This document shows positions 52,783-62,211 of a DNA stretch of 64,000 nucleotides, one piece after another. The notes below the pieces were generated by a model. It saw only the letters and a program-made list of their open reading frames with translations, did not search any database and was not told where the DNA came from. Every line of letters starts with the position of its first letter. The first letter of the stretch is position 1. This DNA is from Micrococcales bacterium KH10. Lineage in GTDB: Bacteria; Actinomycetota; Actinomycetes; Actinomycetales; Cellulomonadaceae. Position numbers and translations under genes: made by a program. The stretch lies in the NCBI GenBank assembly GCA_900188465.1, contig FZPE01000003.1, forward strand, positions 248,001 through 312,000, read 5' to 3'.

Positions 52783-52938
52783 CTACTCGCCGATCACCGG
52801 ATCGACTTCGACCTGTTCCGCAACCCAGGGGTATCCCCAGGTGAAGAGCGCGTAGACAACCAGCGCCAGCAGCACGGCCACTTCGATGATTTTGAGCCAG
52901 GTAGGTCCGGGCAGGCGTCGCCACAAGAATCCATACAT
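52783..52938 (-). CDS. 51-residue membrane protein before MarP
   Basis: From ATG 52938 the protein opens MYGFLWRRLPGPTWLKIIEV and has one hydrophobic segment (AVLLALVVYALFTWGYPWVA). The start YxxLWRRLPGPxxxK matches small membrane proteins found beside actinobacterial sortase genes. It lies one base after the sortase stop region and four bases before the MarP-like gene. Function unknown. A longer reading of the frame upstream would run inside the sortase gene. Confidence 0.7.
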   Translation of the reverse strand: MYGFLWRRLPGPTWLKIIEVAVLLALVVYALFTWGYPWVAEQVEVDPVIGE

Positions 52939-52939
52939 C

Positions 52940-53746
52940 TCAGTCGATCTCCACTTCGCCCAGCACTTGTTCGGGCATGCCCTCGGCGCGGTCCATCCAC
53001 CCGACCAGCTCAGCGTGAGTAATCCAGCGGTGCGAGTTTCCCCACTCACCCAAAGTCGGCGAGTGGCAGGTGGTCAGCGTCAACATCCGTTTGGTCGGTT
53101 TCTCCTCCGGGCTGCTCGGTACCGGCGCAATGACGTCGATTTCGTTGGGCAGCACGATGCGATGACTGGTCACTTCGTAGACGTACCAGGTGTGGGCCGT
53201 CTCAACGATGATCTGGTCGCCAAATTCAAGATCATTGATGTATCGGAACGAATTGCCGTGAGTGCGACGATGCCCAGCAAGGGCGAAGTTGCCCACCTCA
53301 CCGGGCATCGCAGTGTCGACGTAGTGTCCCGCTGCTGCTTGGTCCAATATCTCCGGCGTCGTCCCTGACCTGATGGGCATATTGTTATTGGTCTTCTCGT
53401 ACCACTTCGGCACGATCAAGACGCCAAAAGTCTCGCCATAGCCAACCGGCTCAACTGTTGGCGGCTCCCCCTCGGTCTGCAGTGTCGCAGCGACCTTGAC
53501 CGGCTCAGGGATACTGGCGTGGAATTCCGCGATCTGCTCGTTGGCCACGGCCACAGCCTGATTCGATTGCCACCACACCTGCCACACCACAAACCCGATC
53601 ACCAGCAGTCCCACTGTGATCAAGACTTCGCCCAGCAACCCGAGAATAATAGCGATCGCGGAACGAGGTTTGCGGGCGGGATGTGAGGCCGGAGGCACCA
53701 ATGGGGCGCTCCCGGTCGTCATCCAGGCGGGATCAGTAGCGGTCAT
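52940..53746 (-). CDS. Class E sortase
   Basis: 268 residues from ATG 53746 (MTATDPAW); a start seven codons earlier exists. A membrane anchor at about 40-60 is followed by the sortase domain: His in ALAGHRRTHGNSF, catalytic Cys in LTLTTCHSP, Arg in NSHRWITHAEL. VGNFALAGHR and QIIVETAHTWYVYEV match class E. These enzymes attach proteins with an LAxTG-type signal to peptidoglycan or assemble pili in actinobacteria. No substrate with that signal is visible in the window. The small membrane protein and MarP-like protease follow. Confidence 0.92.
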   Translation of the reverse strand: MTATDPAWMTTGSAPLVPPASHPARKPRSAIAIILGLLGEVLITVGLLVIGFVVWQVWWQSNQAVAVANEQIAEFHASIPEPVKVAATLQTEGEPPTVEPVGYGETFGVLIVPKWYEKTNNNMPIRSGTTPEILDQAAAGHYVDTAMPGEVGNFALAGHRRTHGNSFRYINDLEFGDQIIVETAHTWYVYEVTSHRIVLPNEIDVIAPVPSSPEEKPTKRMLTLTTCHSPTLGEWGNSHRWITHAELVGWMDRAEGMPEQVLGEVEID

Positions 53747-53829
53747 CGGGCACAGTTTATGCGGCATTTATGCGTCATGCCTGAGCCTCGTCTGGCATGT
53801 TGTGGTCGAAACTAGGTAGATTCAGGCTT

Positions 53830-55902
53830 GTGAAGCAGCCAAAGACCACAGCCCCCGCCACGCCTGCCGCCAGCGCGTCCGCGACAGCCGCCAACCAGCA
53901 GGTTGCCGTTGGCGGACCTACCATCGGACGTATTCCGGTGATTGACGTCGAACCGGTGATCGAAGGCGGCCGGTGGGCCGCTAAAGCCGTGGTCGGCGAA
54001 GTCGTACCGGTTCGTGCAACGGTCTTCCGAGAGGGGCACGATGCCCACAGTGCCACCGCGGTACTGATCGATCCCCGTGGCAAGGTGCATTCACGCGCGC
54101 AGATGAGCGAAGTCGGCAAGGGCTTGGACATCTGGCTAGGTCACGTGGTGCCGGACCGTGAGGGCGACTGGACCTTTGTCGTCGAAGGCTGGTCTGATCC
54201 GTATGGCACCTGGCGCCATGATGCTGAGATCAAGATCAATGCCGGCATCGATATCGAGTTGATGCTCGCCGAAGGCGCCGCGGTGCTACGACGAGCCGCC
54301 ACTGAGGATTTCCGTTCGGCGGACGACACCAAGATCTTGGCTGACGCTGCCGACACGGCCCTCGACGCCACGCTTTCAGTTCCATCGCGACTGGCTGCCG
54401 CAACATCCCCGGCCGTCGTGGGAGTCTTGCGGCGTGAGCCGTTGCGTGACCTCGTTTCGCCGTCTCCGGCATATCCATTGCGGGTGGACCGTGCGGCAGC
54501 ATTGGCGAGTTCCTGGTACGAATTCTTCCCTCGCTCGGAGGGCGCGTATCAGGACGAGGACGGCACCTGGCACTCAGGTACTTTCGAAACCGCCGCTAAG
54601 CGCTTGCCTGCCATCGCGCAGATGGGTTTTGACACCGTATACCTCACTCCGATTCACCCCATCGGCACCACGTTCCGTAAAGGCCGGAACAATACGCTCA
54701 ACGCCACTGACCGCGATCCTGGTTCGCCCTACGCCATCGGCTCGCCCGATGGCGGCCACGACGCAATACATCCTGATCTAGGAACCTTCGACGACTTCGA
54801 CGACTTCGTCGCCACCGCACGCGACCTGGGCCTCGAGGTGGCCATCGACATAGCTTTGCAGTGCTCGCCGGACCACCCGTGGGTCAAAGAGCACCCGGAC
54901 TGGTTCACTGAACGATCCGACGGTTCGATCGCTTACGCTGAGAACCCCCCGAAGAAGTACCAGGACATCTATCCGCTGAACTTCGACCGCGACCCAGAGG
55001 GCATCTATTCCGAGATCCTGCGAATGCTGAAGCTGTGGATCTCCCACGGAGTCACCGCGTTCCGGGTGGACAACCCCCACACCAAGCCGCTGTCCTTCTG
55101 GGAGCGCATCCTCGACGAGATCCGCCAGACCAACCCTGAAGTGATCTTCTTATCGGAGGCCTTCACTCGTCCCGCAATGATGCGAACGTTGGCGACAGTG
55201 GGCTTCCACCAGTCGTACACCTATTTCACCTGGCGCAACACCAAATACGAGTTGGAAGAGTACTTCCGCGAGATTGCCGACCCATCCGGGGTCATGCGCC
55301 CAAGTTTCTGGCCTACCACGCACGACATTTTGCCCCCTTATCTGCAGCACAGTGGTATCGCCGGGTTCAAGATCCGCGCAATGCTCGCCGCCATGTCGTC
55401 GCCGACATGGGGCATCTACTCGGGTTACGAGCTCTTCGAGAATGTGCCGCGTCCCGGCGTGGAGGAACAGATCGACAATGAGAAGTACGAGTACAAGCCT
55501 CGTAACTGGGCGCTTGCTTCGCACTACGGCATCGCCGATCTGATCACCCGGCTCAACGCCATCCGTAAGAACCACCCGTCGCTACAGCAGTTGCGCAATT
55601 TGCATGTGCACCCGACCAGCAACGATTCGGTCATTGCGTTCTCCCACCACCTTGACGCCCAGTACACGCCGACTCACGTTGCCGACACCGTGCTGACCGT
55701 GGTCAACATCGATCCGAACAACACCCAGCATGCGGTGGTGTATCTGGATCTGGCCGACATCGGCATGGCAGATCTCGGAGAGGACACCATGACCGCCTAT
55801 GACGAACTGTCTGGCGAGACCTATCAGTGGGATGCTCACCCGCTGGTGATTCTCGATCCAGGTCAGCGTGTCGGACATGTGCTCCATCTGCGTCGTAACT
55901 AA
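53830..55902 (+). CDS. glgE: GlgE, alpha-1,4-glucan:maltose-1-phosphate maltosyltransferase
   Basis: 690 residues from GTG 53830; an in-frame ATG at 53797 would add 11. The conserved N-terminal VIDVEPVIEGGRWAAKAVVGEVVPVRATVFREGHD opens the typical GlgE domain, then a GH13 barrel. Catalytic residues: nucleophile Asp in AFRVDNPHTKPL (codon 55069), acid Glu in IFLSEAFTRPAM, and the third Asp in THDILPPYLQ. SYTYFTWRN is also typical. GlgE extends alpha-glucan from maltose-1-phosphate. The maltokinase gene is directly downstream; treS and glgB are not in the window. Confidence 0.95.
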   Translation: MKQPKTTAPATPAASASATAANQQVAVGGPTIGRIPVIDVEPVIEGGRWAAKAVVGEVVPVRATVFREGHDAHSATAVLIDPRGKVHSRAQMSEVGKGLDIWLGHVVPDREGDWTFVVEGWSDPYGTWRHDAEIKINAGIDIELMLAEGAAVLRRAATEDFRSADDTKILADAADTALDATLSVPSRLAAATSPAVVGVLRREPLRDLVSPSPAYPLRVDRAAALASSWYEFFPRSEGAYQDEDGTWHSGTFETAAKRLPAIAQMGFDTVYLTPIHPIGTTFRKGRNNTLNATDRDPGSPYAIGSPDGGHDAIHPDLGTFDDFDDFVATARDLGLEVAIDIALQCSPDHPWVKEHPDWFTERSDGSIAYAENPPKKYQDIYPLNFDRDPEGIYSEILRMLKLWISHGVTAFRVDNPHTKPLSFWERILDEIRQTNPEVIFLSEAFTRPAMMRTLATVGFHQSYTYFTWRNTKYELEEYFREIADPSGVMRPSFWPTTHDILPPYLQHSGIAGFKIRAMLAAMSSPTWGIYSGYELFENVPRPGVEEQIDNEKYEYKPRNWALASHYGIADLITRLNAIRKNHPSLQQLRNLHVHPTSNDSVIAFSHHLDAQYTPTHVADTVLTVVNIDPNNTQHAVVYLDLADIGMADLGEDTMTAYDELSGETYQWDAHPLVILDPGQRVGHVLHLRRN

Positions 55903-55905
55903 CTC

Positions 55906-57429
55906 ATGTTGAATTCACGTCCTGACGAATTACCCTCAGCCATCGCCGAAGCACTGCGGCAGTGGTTATTGGAGCAGCGATGGTGGCCGGGTGACTCACA
56001 CTGGGCGTCAGCGACGGTCATCGATCTGACGGACCATGTGCAGATCTGGTTGCTGCGCACACCCAGTGGCGTGACAGTCCAGGTACCGCTGATCTGCGAC
56101 GTGGTTGAAAAGGACGAGCCCTCCCCGGCGACTTCTCCCGATAGCGAGGTCAGTGCTGCCAGCAATGTGGTGTCGTTCGCCGACTATTCCCGCCGACGTC
56201 ACGGCCAGCCGGAAATCAGTGCGGAGCCTGAGCAGACACCCGGGCTGATCGCAACGGTGACCGTGGACGACACCGATATCGCGGTCATCGATGCGACCCA
56301 CGATGAACGGTTTCATCGAGCGGTGCTGGAACAACTGCGAATCGTCGAACCGTGGCTCAAGCAGTCAACCAACCGACTGTTGATTCCGGACGACATCGGT
56401 GACGAGGACACCACTGCCGGCACGCCGACGGAACGCCCTGGGGTGTATCCCCCCGAACTCGAAGACGGGCGCCGACTTGGCGCTGTGCTCGCGGTCGAAC
56501 AGTCCAACACCTCAATCATCATGCCGCGAGTCCACCACGGTGTGATCGTCAAGGTCTTGCGCTGCGTCGTCGACGGCGCCCAGCCCGATCTAGACGTGCC
56601 GAATTCACTGGCTGCGGCTGGTTTCGCCCACGTGCCACGCACCTACGCGGTACTGGAGTCCAAGGTGGATGACGGCCGGTTTCTCGCCGGGTGGCAGGCC
56701 ACCTTGGCCATCGTCTCCCAATTGGTGACAGACGCCGAAGACGGGTTCACCCGGGCATGCGCGATGGCAGCCGGAGACTTATCCGCTACCACTGACTTGA
56801 GGACTCTGGGCGCTGATCTAGCAGAGATGCACACCGCACTGCGGCGCGCCTTCCCTGCTGAGATCAGTTCCCTTTATGACGTGATCGACGCCCTTGAGGA
56901 GCGCTTTGAGGATTCAGCGTCACGCTGTGATCAGGTGCGCGAACTACTCGGTCCCATCGACACCTACCTCGATGCGGTGCGGCGCCAGCTTGGCGATGAG
57001 CCAGTGACGGTACAGCGCCTCCACGGCGATCTGCATCTGGGGCAGACCTTGTGGTCACCGCACGGCTGGTGGGTGCTCGATTTTGAGGGCGAGCCGTTAC
57101 GTCCGCTGGCGGCGCGCATCCTGCCGGATCTGCCAGAACGCGATGTTGCCGGAATGCTGCGGTCGGTGGATTACGCCGCAGCGATCAGTGACGGTTCGCC
57201 CGCATGGGCTTCTCAGGCCCGTGACGCACTGCTCACCGGTTACTTCCAGCATGAGCCTGCCCCTACCGCTCGTTATCCGCGTCCGGACGAGTCTCACCGT
57301 CGAACGCTGATTGAGACCTTCGAACTCGACAAGGCCGCCTATGAGGTCGGTTACGAACAGGTCCACCGACCTCATTGGCAGCATATTCCGCTTGCGGCCA
57401 TGCACCGGATTCTCGCCCCGTATCTGTAG
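55906..57429 (+). CDS. mak: Maltokinase (Mak/Pep2)
   Basis: 507 residues, starting four bases after glgE. The N-terminal domain contains QRWWPGDS, as in Mak. Kinase-like motifs: RLHGDLHLGQTLW (catalytic loop with Asp), VLDFEGEP (metal-binding Asp) and AYEVGYEQVHRPHW near the end. The family phosphorylates maltose to maltose-1-phosphate, the GlgE donor. In the usual actinobacterial pathway TreS makes maltose from trehalose. The length is slightly above the 450-residue norm because of an acidic insertion near residues 65-110. Confidence 0.93.
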   Translation: MLNSRPDELPSAIAEALRQWLLEQRWWPGDSHWASATVIDLTDHVQIWLLRTPSGVTVQVPLICDVVEKDEPSPATSPDSEVSAASNVVSFADYSRRRHGQPEISAEPEQTPGLIATVTVDDTDIAVIDATHDERFHRAVLEQLRIVEPWLKQSTNRLLIPDDIGDEDTTAGTPTERPGVYPPELEDGRRLGAVLAVEQSNTSIIMPRVHHGVIVKVLRCVVDGAQPDLDVPNSLAAAGFAHVPRTYAVLESKVDDGRFLAGWQATLAIVSQLVTDAEDGFTRACAMAAGDLSATTDLRTLGADLAEMHTALRRAFPAEISSLYDVIDALEERFEDSASRCDQVRELLGPIDTYLDAVRRQLGDEPVTVQRLHGDLHLGQTLWSPHGWWVLDFEGEPLRPLAARILPDLPERDVAGMLRSVDYAAAISDGSPAWASQARDALLTGYFQHEPAPTARYPRPDESHRRTLIETFELDKAAYEVGYEQVHRPHWQHIPLAAMHRILAPYL

Positions 57430-57450
57430 CGCTCGCGGGTCGGTGAACAG

Positions 57451-58383
57451 TTACGGCACGATGTGACCGGCCGCGCGGAAGAGCTCGTACCACTCGGCAC
57501 GCGTCAACGGAATCTGCGACCCGGCTGCAGCCTGAACGACACGTTCGGGCGTCGTCGTGCCCAGCACCACCTGCATATTCGCCGGGTGACGGGTAATCCA
57601 CGCCGTCGCGATGCTCGTCGGCGTTACGTCATACTTTTCAGCCAACCGGTCTAGCACGGCGTTGAGTTCTGGATAGTCATCGTTGCCGATAAACGGCCCA
57701 TTGAAGAAACCGGCCTGGTACGGGGACCAAGCTTGGACCGTGATGTCGTGCAGTCGGCAGTAATCCACGATCCCGCCACCGTCTATGGTGATGGATTGTT
57801 CTTCAGCGGACATATTGGTTGCGATGCCCTGCGCCACGATCGGGGAGTGCGTAATCGACAACTGCAGTTGGTTGGCAATCAGTGGCTGCTTGACGTATTT
57901 GCGCAGCAGGTCGATCTGACGCGGCGTGTGATTGGAGACTCCAAAGGCTCGTACTTTGCCCGTCTGGTGAAGCTCGTCGAAGGCACGAGCGACTTCCTCC
58001 GGTTCGACGAGTGCGTCAGGGCGGTGCAGCAGCAGGATGTCGATGTAGTCCGTTTGGAGTGCCGCGAGTGACGCATCGACTGATTCGGTGAGGTGCTCGT
58101 AGGAGTAGTCGAAATAAGGGCCGTCTTTGACGATGCCCGCCTTGGTTTGAAGTGTGATCTCTGCGCGCTGGGAGGAGGTCAGTCGCAGCGCTTCAGCGAA
58201 GCGGCGCTCGCATCCGTGCAGTTCGTTACCGTATACAGCGGCATGGTCGAAGAAATCGATGCCAACGTCACGGGCGGTGCCGATAAGCGTGCGGATCTCC
58301 TCGTCCGACATGTCAGCGATGCGCATCACACCCAGCACAACATTGGGTGCCGCAATACCTTTGAGGTCAATGGTCTTCATCAA
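57451..58383 (-). CDS. Aldo/keto reductase (YdhF-like)
   Basis: 310 residues, a TIM-barrel AKR. The tetrad is Asp46, Tyr51, Lys81, His120 (IDFFDHAAVYGNE, TKAGIVK, ILLLHRPD). The C-terminal IPLTRAEWYELFRAAGHIVP and HHAxN-type VLGTTTPERVVQAA are typical of the YdhF branch. It reduces carbonyls with NAD(P)H; the substrate is unknown. Single gene, convergent with maltokinase (21 bases apart). Confidence 0.9.
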   Translation of the reverse strand: MMKTIDLKGIAAPNVVLGVMRIADMSDEEIRTLIGTARDVGIDFFDHAAVYGNELHGCERRFAEALRLTSSQRAEITLQTKAGIVKDGPYFDYSYEHLTESVDASLAALQTDYIDILLLHRPDALVEPEEVARAFDELHQTGKVRAFGVSNHTPRQIDLLRKYVKQPLIANQLQLSITHSPIVAQGIATNMSAEEQSITIDGGGIVDYCRLHDITVQAWSPYQAGFFNGPFIGNDDYPELNAVLDRLAEKYDVTPTSIATAWITRHPANMQVVLGTTTPERVVQAAAGSQIPLTRAEWYELFRAAGHIVP

Positions 58384-58447
58384 GCGCTCCTTGTCGTCAT
58401 AGCGTCGTCGCCGGGTCAGAGCACCAACCGTCGTGGTCAGCGCTGAT

Positions 58448-58807
58448 CTATTTCAGTTCCTGTAGATATTCACGCAGTACCGCTGCGTGGTTGATCTGTG
58501 GGTCTTTTGCTCCGTAGAGCAACGTGACCCGGTCGTGTTCGCGACATGACGCAGCGAACTGAGCCACAGCCGGATTCTCTTTCAATTCTGCGCGGTAGCG
58601 ACGGGTGAACTCGTCAAAGGTCTGTGGGTCGTGTCCCCACCAGGTTCGTAGATCCGGGCTGGGAGCGACTTCCTTGCACCAGTCATCGAGGTCGGCTCGT
58701 TCTTTGGTGACGCCACGCGGCCAGAGTCGATCGACCAGCACCCGCCACCCGTCCGCCTGGGAGGACTCGTCATAAATTCGTTTGATCGTCACTGTCATGT
58801 CGCTCAC
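58448..58807 (-). CDS. DUF488 protein
   Basis: 119 residues. IKRIYDESSQADGWRVLVDRLWPRGVTKERADLDDWCKEVAPSPDLRTWWGHDPQTFDEFTRRYRAEL follows DUF488, including the conserved RxLWPRG. DUF488 is widespread and has no proven function. It lies 12 bases before the FAH-family gene, so the two may form a transcript. Confidence 0.9.
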   Translation of the reverse strand: MSDMTVTIKRIYDESSQADGWRVLVDRLWPRGVTKERADLDDWCKEVAPSPDLRTWWGHDPQTFDEFTRRYRAELKENPAVAQFAASCREHDRVTLLYGAKDPQINHAAVLREYLQELK

Positions 58808-58819
58808 CTACTGTTCTGA

Positions 58820-59617
58820 CTACTCCGCCTCGTAAATATCCGAAACCACAGGATTGCGCAGCGTGCCTAGACCTTCGACCTCACATTCGACCACATCGCC
58901 CGGATTAAGTGGCCCGACGCCTGCTGGTGTGCCAGTCAAGATCACGTCACCGGGCAGCAAGGTGAATACCTCCGAGATGTACGAGATCAAGAACGGCACG
59001 TCGAAAACCATGTCACTGGTGCGTGCATCCTGGCGGACTTCGCCGTTGACGCGCGCGGTGACTCCCAGGTCTTCCGTGTCAATACCCGTGGTGATCCACG
59101 GCCCGAGTGGGCAGGACGAGTCGAATCCCTTGGCCCGGGTCCACTGGTCGTCACTGTTCTGAATGTCACGAGCGGTCACGTCGTTGGCGACCATGTAACC
59201 GAGCACGTGATCGAGCGCAGATTCTTCGGTGACATTCTTGGTCATCCGTGAGATGACCACCGCAAGCTCAGCTTCATAATGGACGTCACTGGACCAACTG
59301 GGAAGTTGAATCGGGTCATCTGGGCCGATCACAGCGGTATTGGGCTTGAGGAAGAGCAGCGGCTGCGCCGGAATCTCACTATCGAACTCCGCGACATGTG
59401 CTGGATAGTTGCGACCGACACCGATGACCTTGGATCGCGGGATGATCGGGGCGAGCAAGCGCAGTCCATCCGAGTCCAAGTCGATCCGTTCCCCTGTGGG
59501 CCGGGCAGGTTGGAACAGCGGGTCACCACTGAGCACCGCTATGTACTCCGAGCCGGGGTCACCTTGCACAAATCCGAAACGGGGATCAGAGCCTTCAGAA
59601 AATCTCGCAATACGCAC
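58820..59617 (-). CDS. Fumarylacetoacetate hydrolase-family protein
   Basis: 265 residues. The FAH fold: an N-terminal domain to about residue 65, then KVIGVGRNYPAHVAEF, FLKPNTAVIGPDDPIQLP, VHYEAELAVVI with metal ligand Glu, GYMVANDVTARDIQNSD, KGFDSSCPLGPWI and LLPGDVILTGTPAGVGPLNPGD. The family includes hydrolases and decarboxylases of aromatic catabolism and oxaloacetate tautomerases or decarboxylases. The genome context gives no pathway, so the substrate stays open. Confidence 0.9.
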   Translation of the reverse strand: MRIARFSEGSDPRFGFVQGDPGSEYIAVLSGDPLFQPARPTGERIDLDSDGLRLLAPIIPRSKVIGVGRNYPAHVAEFDSEIPAQPLLFLKPNTAVIGPDDPIQLPSWSSDVHYEAELAVVISRMTKNVTEESALDHVLGYMVANDVTARDIQNSDDQWTRAKGFDSSCPLGPWITTGIDTEDLGVTARVNGEVRQDARTSDMVFDVPFLISYISEVFTLLPGDVILTGTPAGVGPLNPGDVVECEVEGLGTLRNPVVSDIYEAE

Positions 59618-59695
59618 AGGTCCAGCCTAGTGCGCTCGTCTGACAAACGGGTAACGGTTCGGCCGAATGAGCACAAACATCGCCAGCTGTGATCA

Positions 59696-60562
59696 TCAAC
59701 CTACCCGCGCGATGATCTCTCCGTGCAACACGGAGAACCAGCCGTGCGGATCATCCGCCCACTGGTACCACTCGTGTGCGAGCGCTTCGAGAGCCACGTC
59801 GTCGGCCATGCCTGATTCCTTCGCCTGCTTCGCGAAATTGGACGAGACACAACGCTCGGCCCACAGCCCGCCCCACCACTGCCGGGCCTCCGCGGTCGCG
59901 TAGCACCAGGTCGATGAGGATGGCGTGAGCTTGTCAACGTCAAACCCGGCCTCGTTGAACCAGGCGAGCAGTTGCCGTCCAGCATCGGCTTCGAAGCCAT
60001 AGGCCGCGGTGACTTCGTGATAGAGCAGATTCCACTCGGTCAGGCCGGCATACTGCGGGAACCAGGTCATCGCCGCGTAGTCCGATTCACGGGCTGCCAC
60101 GATTCCGCCTGGTTTCGTGATCCTGGCTAGTTCTTTGATCGCCGCAATCGGATCCGACAGGTGCTGCAAGAGTTGGTGGACGTGCACCACGTCAAAGGTG
60201 TCATCTGCGAAGGGCAGCTCGTACACATTGGCTTGTTCGAAGGTGACCGCTACCTGCTGGGACGCGGCATGACGACGAGCATCGTCGAGTACCTGCTCGG
60301 AGGCGTCCACTCCGACGACTCGCCCTGGGGCGACGATACGTGCGAGATCAACGGTGAGTGTGCCCGGCCCGCAGCCGACGTCAAGCAGTGACATTCCCTC
60401 GCGCAAGTGCTCCACGAGGTACTGCGCGGAGTTTTCGACAGTGCGCCACCGATGGGAACGCAGCACTGACTCGTGATGTCCGTGTGTGTATGACTCAGAC
60501 TCGAGGGCATAGTCAGGGCTCGCCTGGTGATGACCGGGTCGCAGCTGCGTTGATGACTCCAT
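59696..60562 (-). CDS. Class I SAM-dependent methyltransferase
   Basis: 288 residues. Motif I is SLLDVGCGPGTLTVDLA at about residue 58, then VVGVDASEQVLDDAR, ANVYELPFADDTFDVVHVHQLLQHL and GGIVAARESDYAAM. It is close to the UbiE/menaquinone methyltransferase-like branch, but the C-terminal half is longer than in UbiE. The substrate is not clear. It is on the minus strand and divergent from the second aldo/keto reductase. Confidence 0.85.
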   Translation of the reverse strand: MESSTQLRPGHHQASPDYALESESYTHGHHESVLRSHRWRTVENSAQYLVEHLREGMSLLDVGCGPGTLTVDLARIVAPGRVVGVDASEQVLDDARRHAASQQVAVTFEQANVYELPFADDTFDVVHVHQLLQHLSDPIAAIKELARITKPGGIVAARESDYAAMTWFPQYAGLTEWNLLYHEVTAAYGFEADAGRQLLAWFNEAGFDVDKLTPSSSTWCYATAEARQWWGGLWAERCVSSNFAKQAKESGMADDVALEALAHEWYQWADDPHGWFSVLHGEIIARVG

Positions 60563-60657
60563 GACACGATGCTAGTCAGAGCCCTCACAATGTGAGACTC
60601 ATATCTCGCAATATGGGCAATCTCGTGGACGAGTCCGCCGTGTTGAAAGGGTGATCA

Positions 60658-61668
60658 GTGCAGCGTAACGTCACTGTTATGGCTGAGCACACTACACCCG
60701 AACTTCGTCAGCTAGGCCGCAGCGGCCTGACCGTCTCCGTCGTTGGGCTGGGGTGTAACAACCTCGGCGCGAACGATGTTTTCACCGCTGACCTGGCTGG
60801 GACCAAGGCCGTTATCGACACGGCTATCGACGCTGGGATCACTTTCTTCGACACGGCGGACAACTATGGCGCCGAGCCGGGAGCCAGCGAGACGTTGCTA
60901 GGTCAGGCTCTCGGTAGCCGCCGCGACAGCGTTGTGGTGGCCACGAAATTCGGCATGGACATCACTCGTGGCCAGCGCCCTGATGAGGCACGCGGTTCGC
61001 GCAACTACATCATCCGCGCTGTCGAAGCATCCCTGCGCCGGCTCGGCACCGACTACATCGACCTTTACCAGTTCCACACTCCCGATCCGCACACTCCCAT
61101 TGACGAGACGCTGCGCGCCCTCGATGCTCTTGTGACCTCGGGCAAAGTGCGTTACCTCGGGCATTCGAACCGAGCGGGCTGGCAAATCGCGCAGGCTGAA
61201 TATGTCGCACGTGAACTGGGCGCTGAACGGTTCGTTTCCTGCCAGAATCACTACAACCTGCTCGACCGTCGCGCTGAACTTGAGGTATTGCCCGCAGCTC
61301 GTGAGTTCGGACTCGGAGTGCTGCCCTACTTCCCGCTGGCCAATGGGCTACTCACCGGCAAGTATCGTCGCGGCGGCGCCGCCCCGCAGGGCAGTCGCCT
61401 CTCCCGGCGTCGCCAACACATGCTCGCCGAGGCGCCGTGGGATTCTTTGGACTCTTTCTTCACGATTGCGTCCGACCTTGATCTGACGCCTGGGCAACTT
61501 GCCATCAGCTGGGCTGCTGCGCAACGGCCTGTTGCCTCCGTCATCGCCGGTGCGACCAGTGCCGAACAGGTGCGGCAGAACGCGGCGGCCTACCGTGCGC
61601 TGACTACCGATACGCTGCAGCAGTTGGACGAGTTGTTCCCTTCACCACCTGCTATCGCCTTGTTCTAG
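60658..61668 (+). CDS. Aldo/keto reductase (second copy)
   Basis: 336 residues from GTG 60658, with GAAAGGG six bases before; ATG 60679 is possible. LRQLGRSGLTVSVVGLGCNNLG opens the fold. The tetrad is Asp65, Tyr70, Lys97, His140 (ITFFDTADNYG, VVATKFGM, LYQFHTPD). It resembles the YajO/Tas branch (ions: VIAGATSAEQVRQNAAAY). Not close to the other aldo/keto reductase at 57.5 kb. Reduction of aldehydes with NADPH is the general role. Confidence 0.9.
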   Translation: MQRNVTVMAEHTTPELRQLGRSGLTVSVVGLGCNNLGANDVFTADLAGTKAVIDTAIDAGITFFDTADNYGAEPGASETLLGQALGSRRDSVVVATKFGMDITRGQRPDEARGSRNYIIRAVEASLRRLGTDYIDLYQFHTPDPHTPIDETLRALDALVTSGKVRYLGHSNRAGWQIAQAEYVARELGAERFVSCQNHYNLLDRRAELEVLPAAREFGLGVLPYFPLANGLLTGKYRRGGAAPQGSRLSRRRQHMLAEAPWDSLDSFFTIASDLDLTPGQLAISWAAAQRPVASVIAGATSAEQVRQNAAAYRALTTDTLQQLDELFPSPPAIALF

Positions 61669-61900
61669 TGGGGTCGAGCCCATCAAGGACACGCGCTCTG
61701 CGCGAGTTGGGCATGGCTGATCGAGTCGTGTTATTGAGCCGTCGGTGGTGCCAGGACGACGAAACGCCGATCTAAGGAGCAGAAGGTCGGGGGTGCGTCA
61801 GTGTTCATGTCGGCTGTGGATAGCACCCCAAGACGAGCACTCCCCTCCTAGATTCTTAAGCACGGCATACACCCGCGTGCCCCGGAATCAAGGAGACCCC

Positions 61901-62200
61901 ATGAAGAACGCAATGACCGTGTCCTACACCGACTTGGCGACCCAGGCCACATCGCTCAAACGCGGCCGGGAAGACATCGTGCAGCGACTCGACAAACTGC
62001 AGCGCGAGATCGCGTCTCTCGTCACAAGCGGCTTTGTCACAGACAAGACATCCGCGGCTTTCGAGTCGTACTACAAAGAATTCGCCAAAGGCGCCCGGTC
62101 AACCGTCGCCAGCCTTGACGGACTTGCCGATTTCCTGAACAACACAGCCAAGACATTGGCTGATGTCGATCGTCAGTTGGCAAGCAAGCTGTCCCGATAA
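61901..62200 (+). CDS. WXG100-family (ESAT-6-like) protein
   Basis: 99 residues from ATG 61901, with AAGGAG eight bases before; the frame is open upstream but has no start signal. Helix-turn-helix hairpin: SLKRGREDIVQRLDKLQREIASLVTSGFVTDKTSAAFESYYKEFAKGA. The turn is TSG, so the Trp of the WxG motif is replaced, as in a subgroup with SGFVTDK. Type VII secretion substrates of this kind form dimers. It heads a three-gene plus-strand run at the right edge; the EccC/EsxB machinery is not in the window. Confidence 0.8.
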   Translation: MKNAMTVSYTDLATQATSLKRGREDIVQRLDKLQREIASLVTSGFVTDKTSAAFESYYKEFAKGARSTVASLDGLADFLNNTAKTLADVDRQLASKLSR

Positions 62201-62211
62201 TCGGGGTGCCC

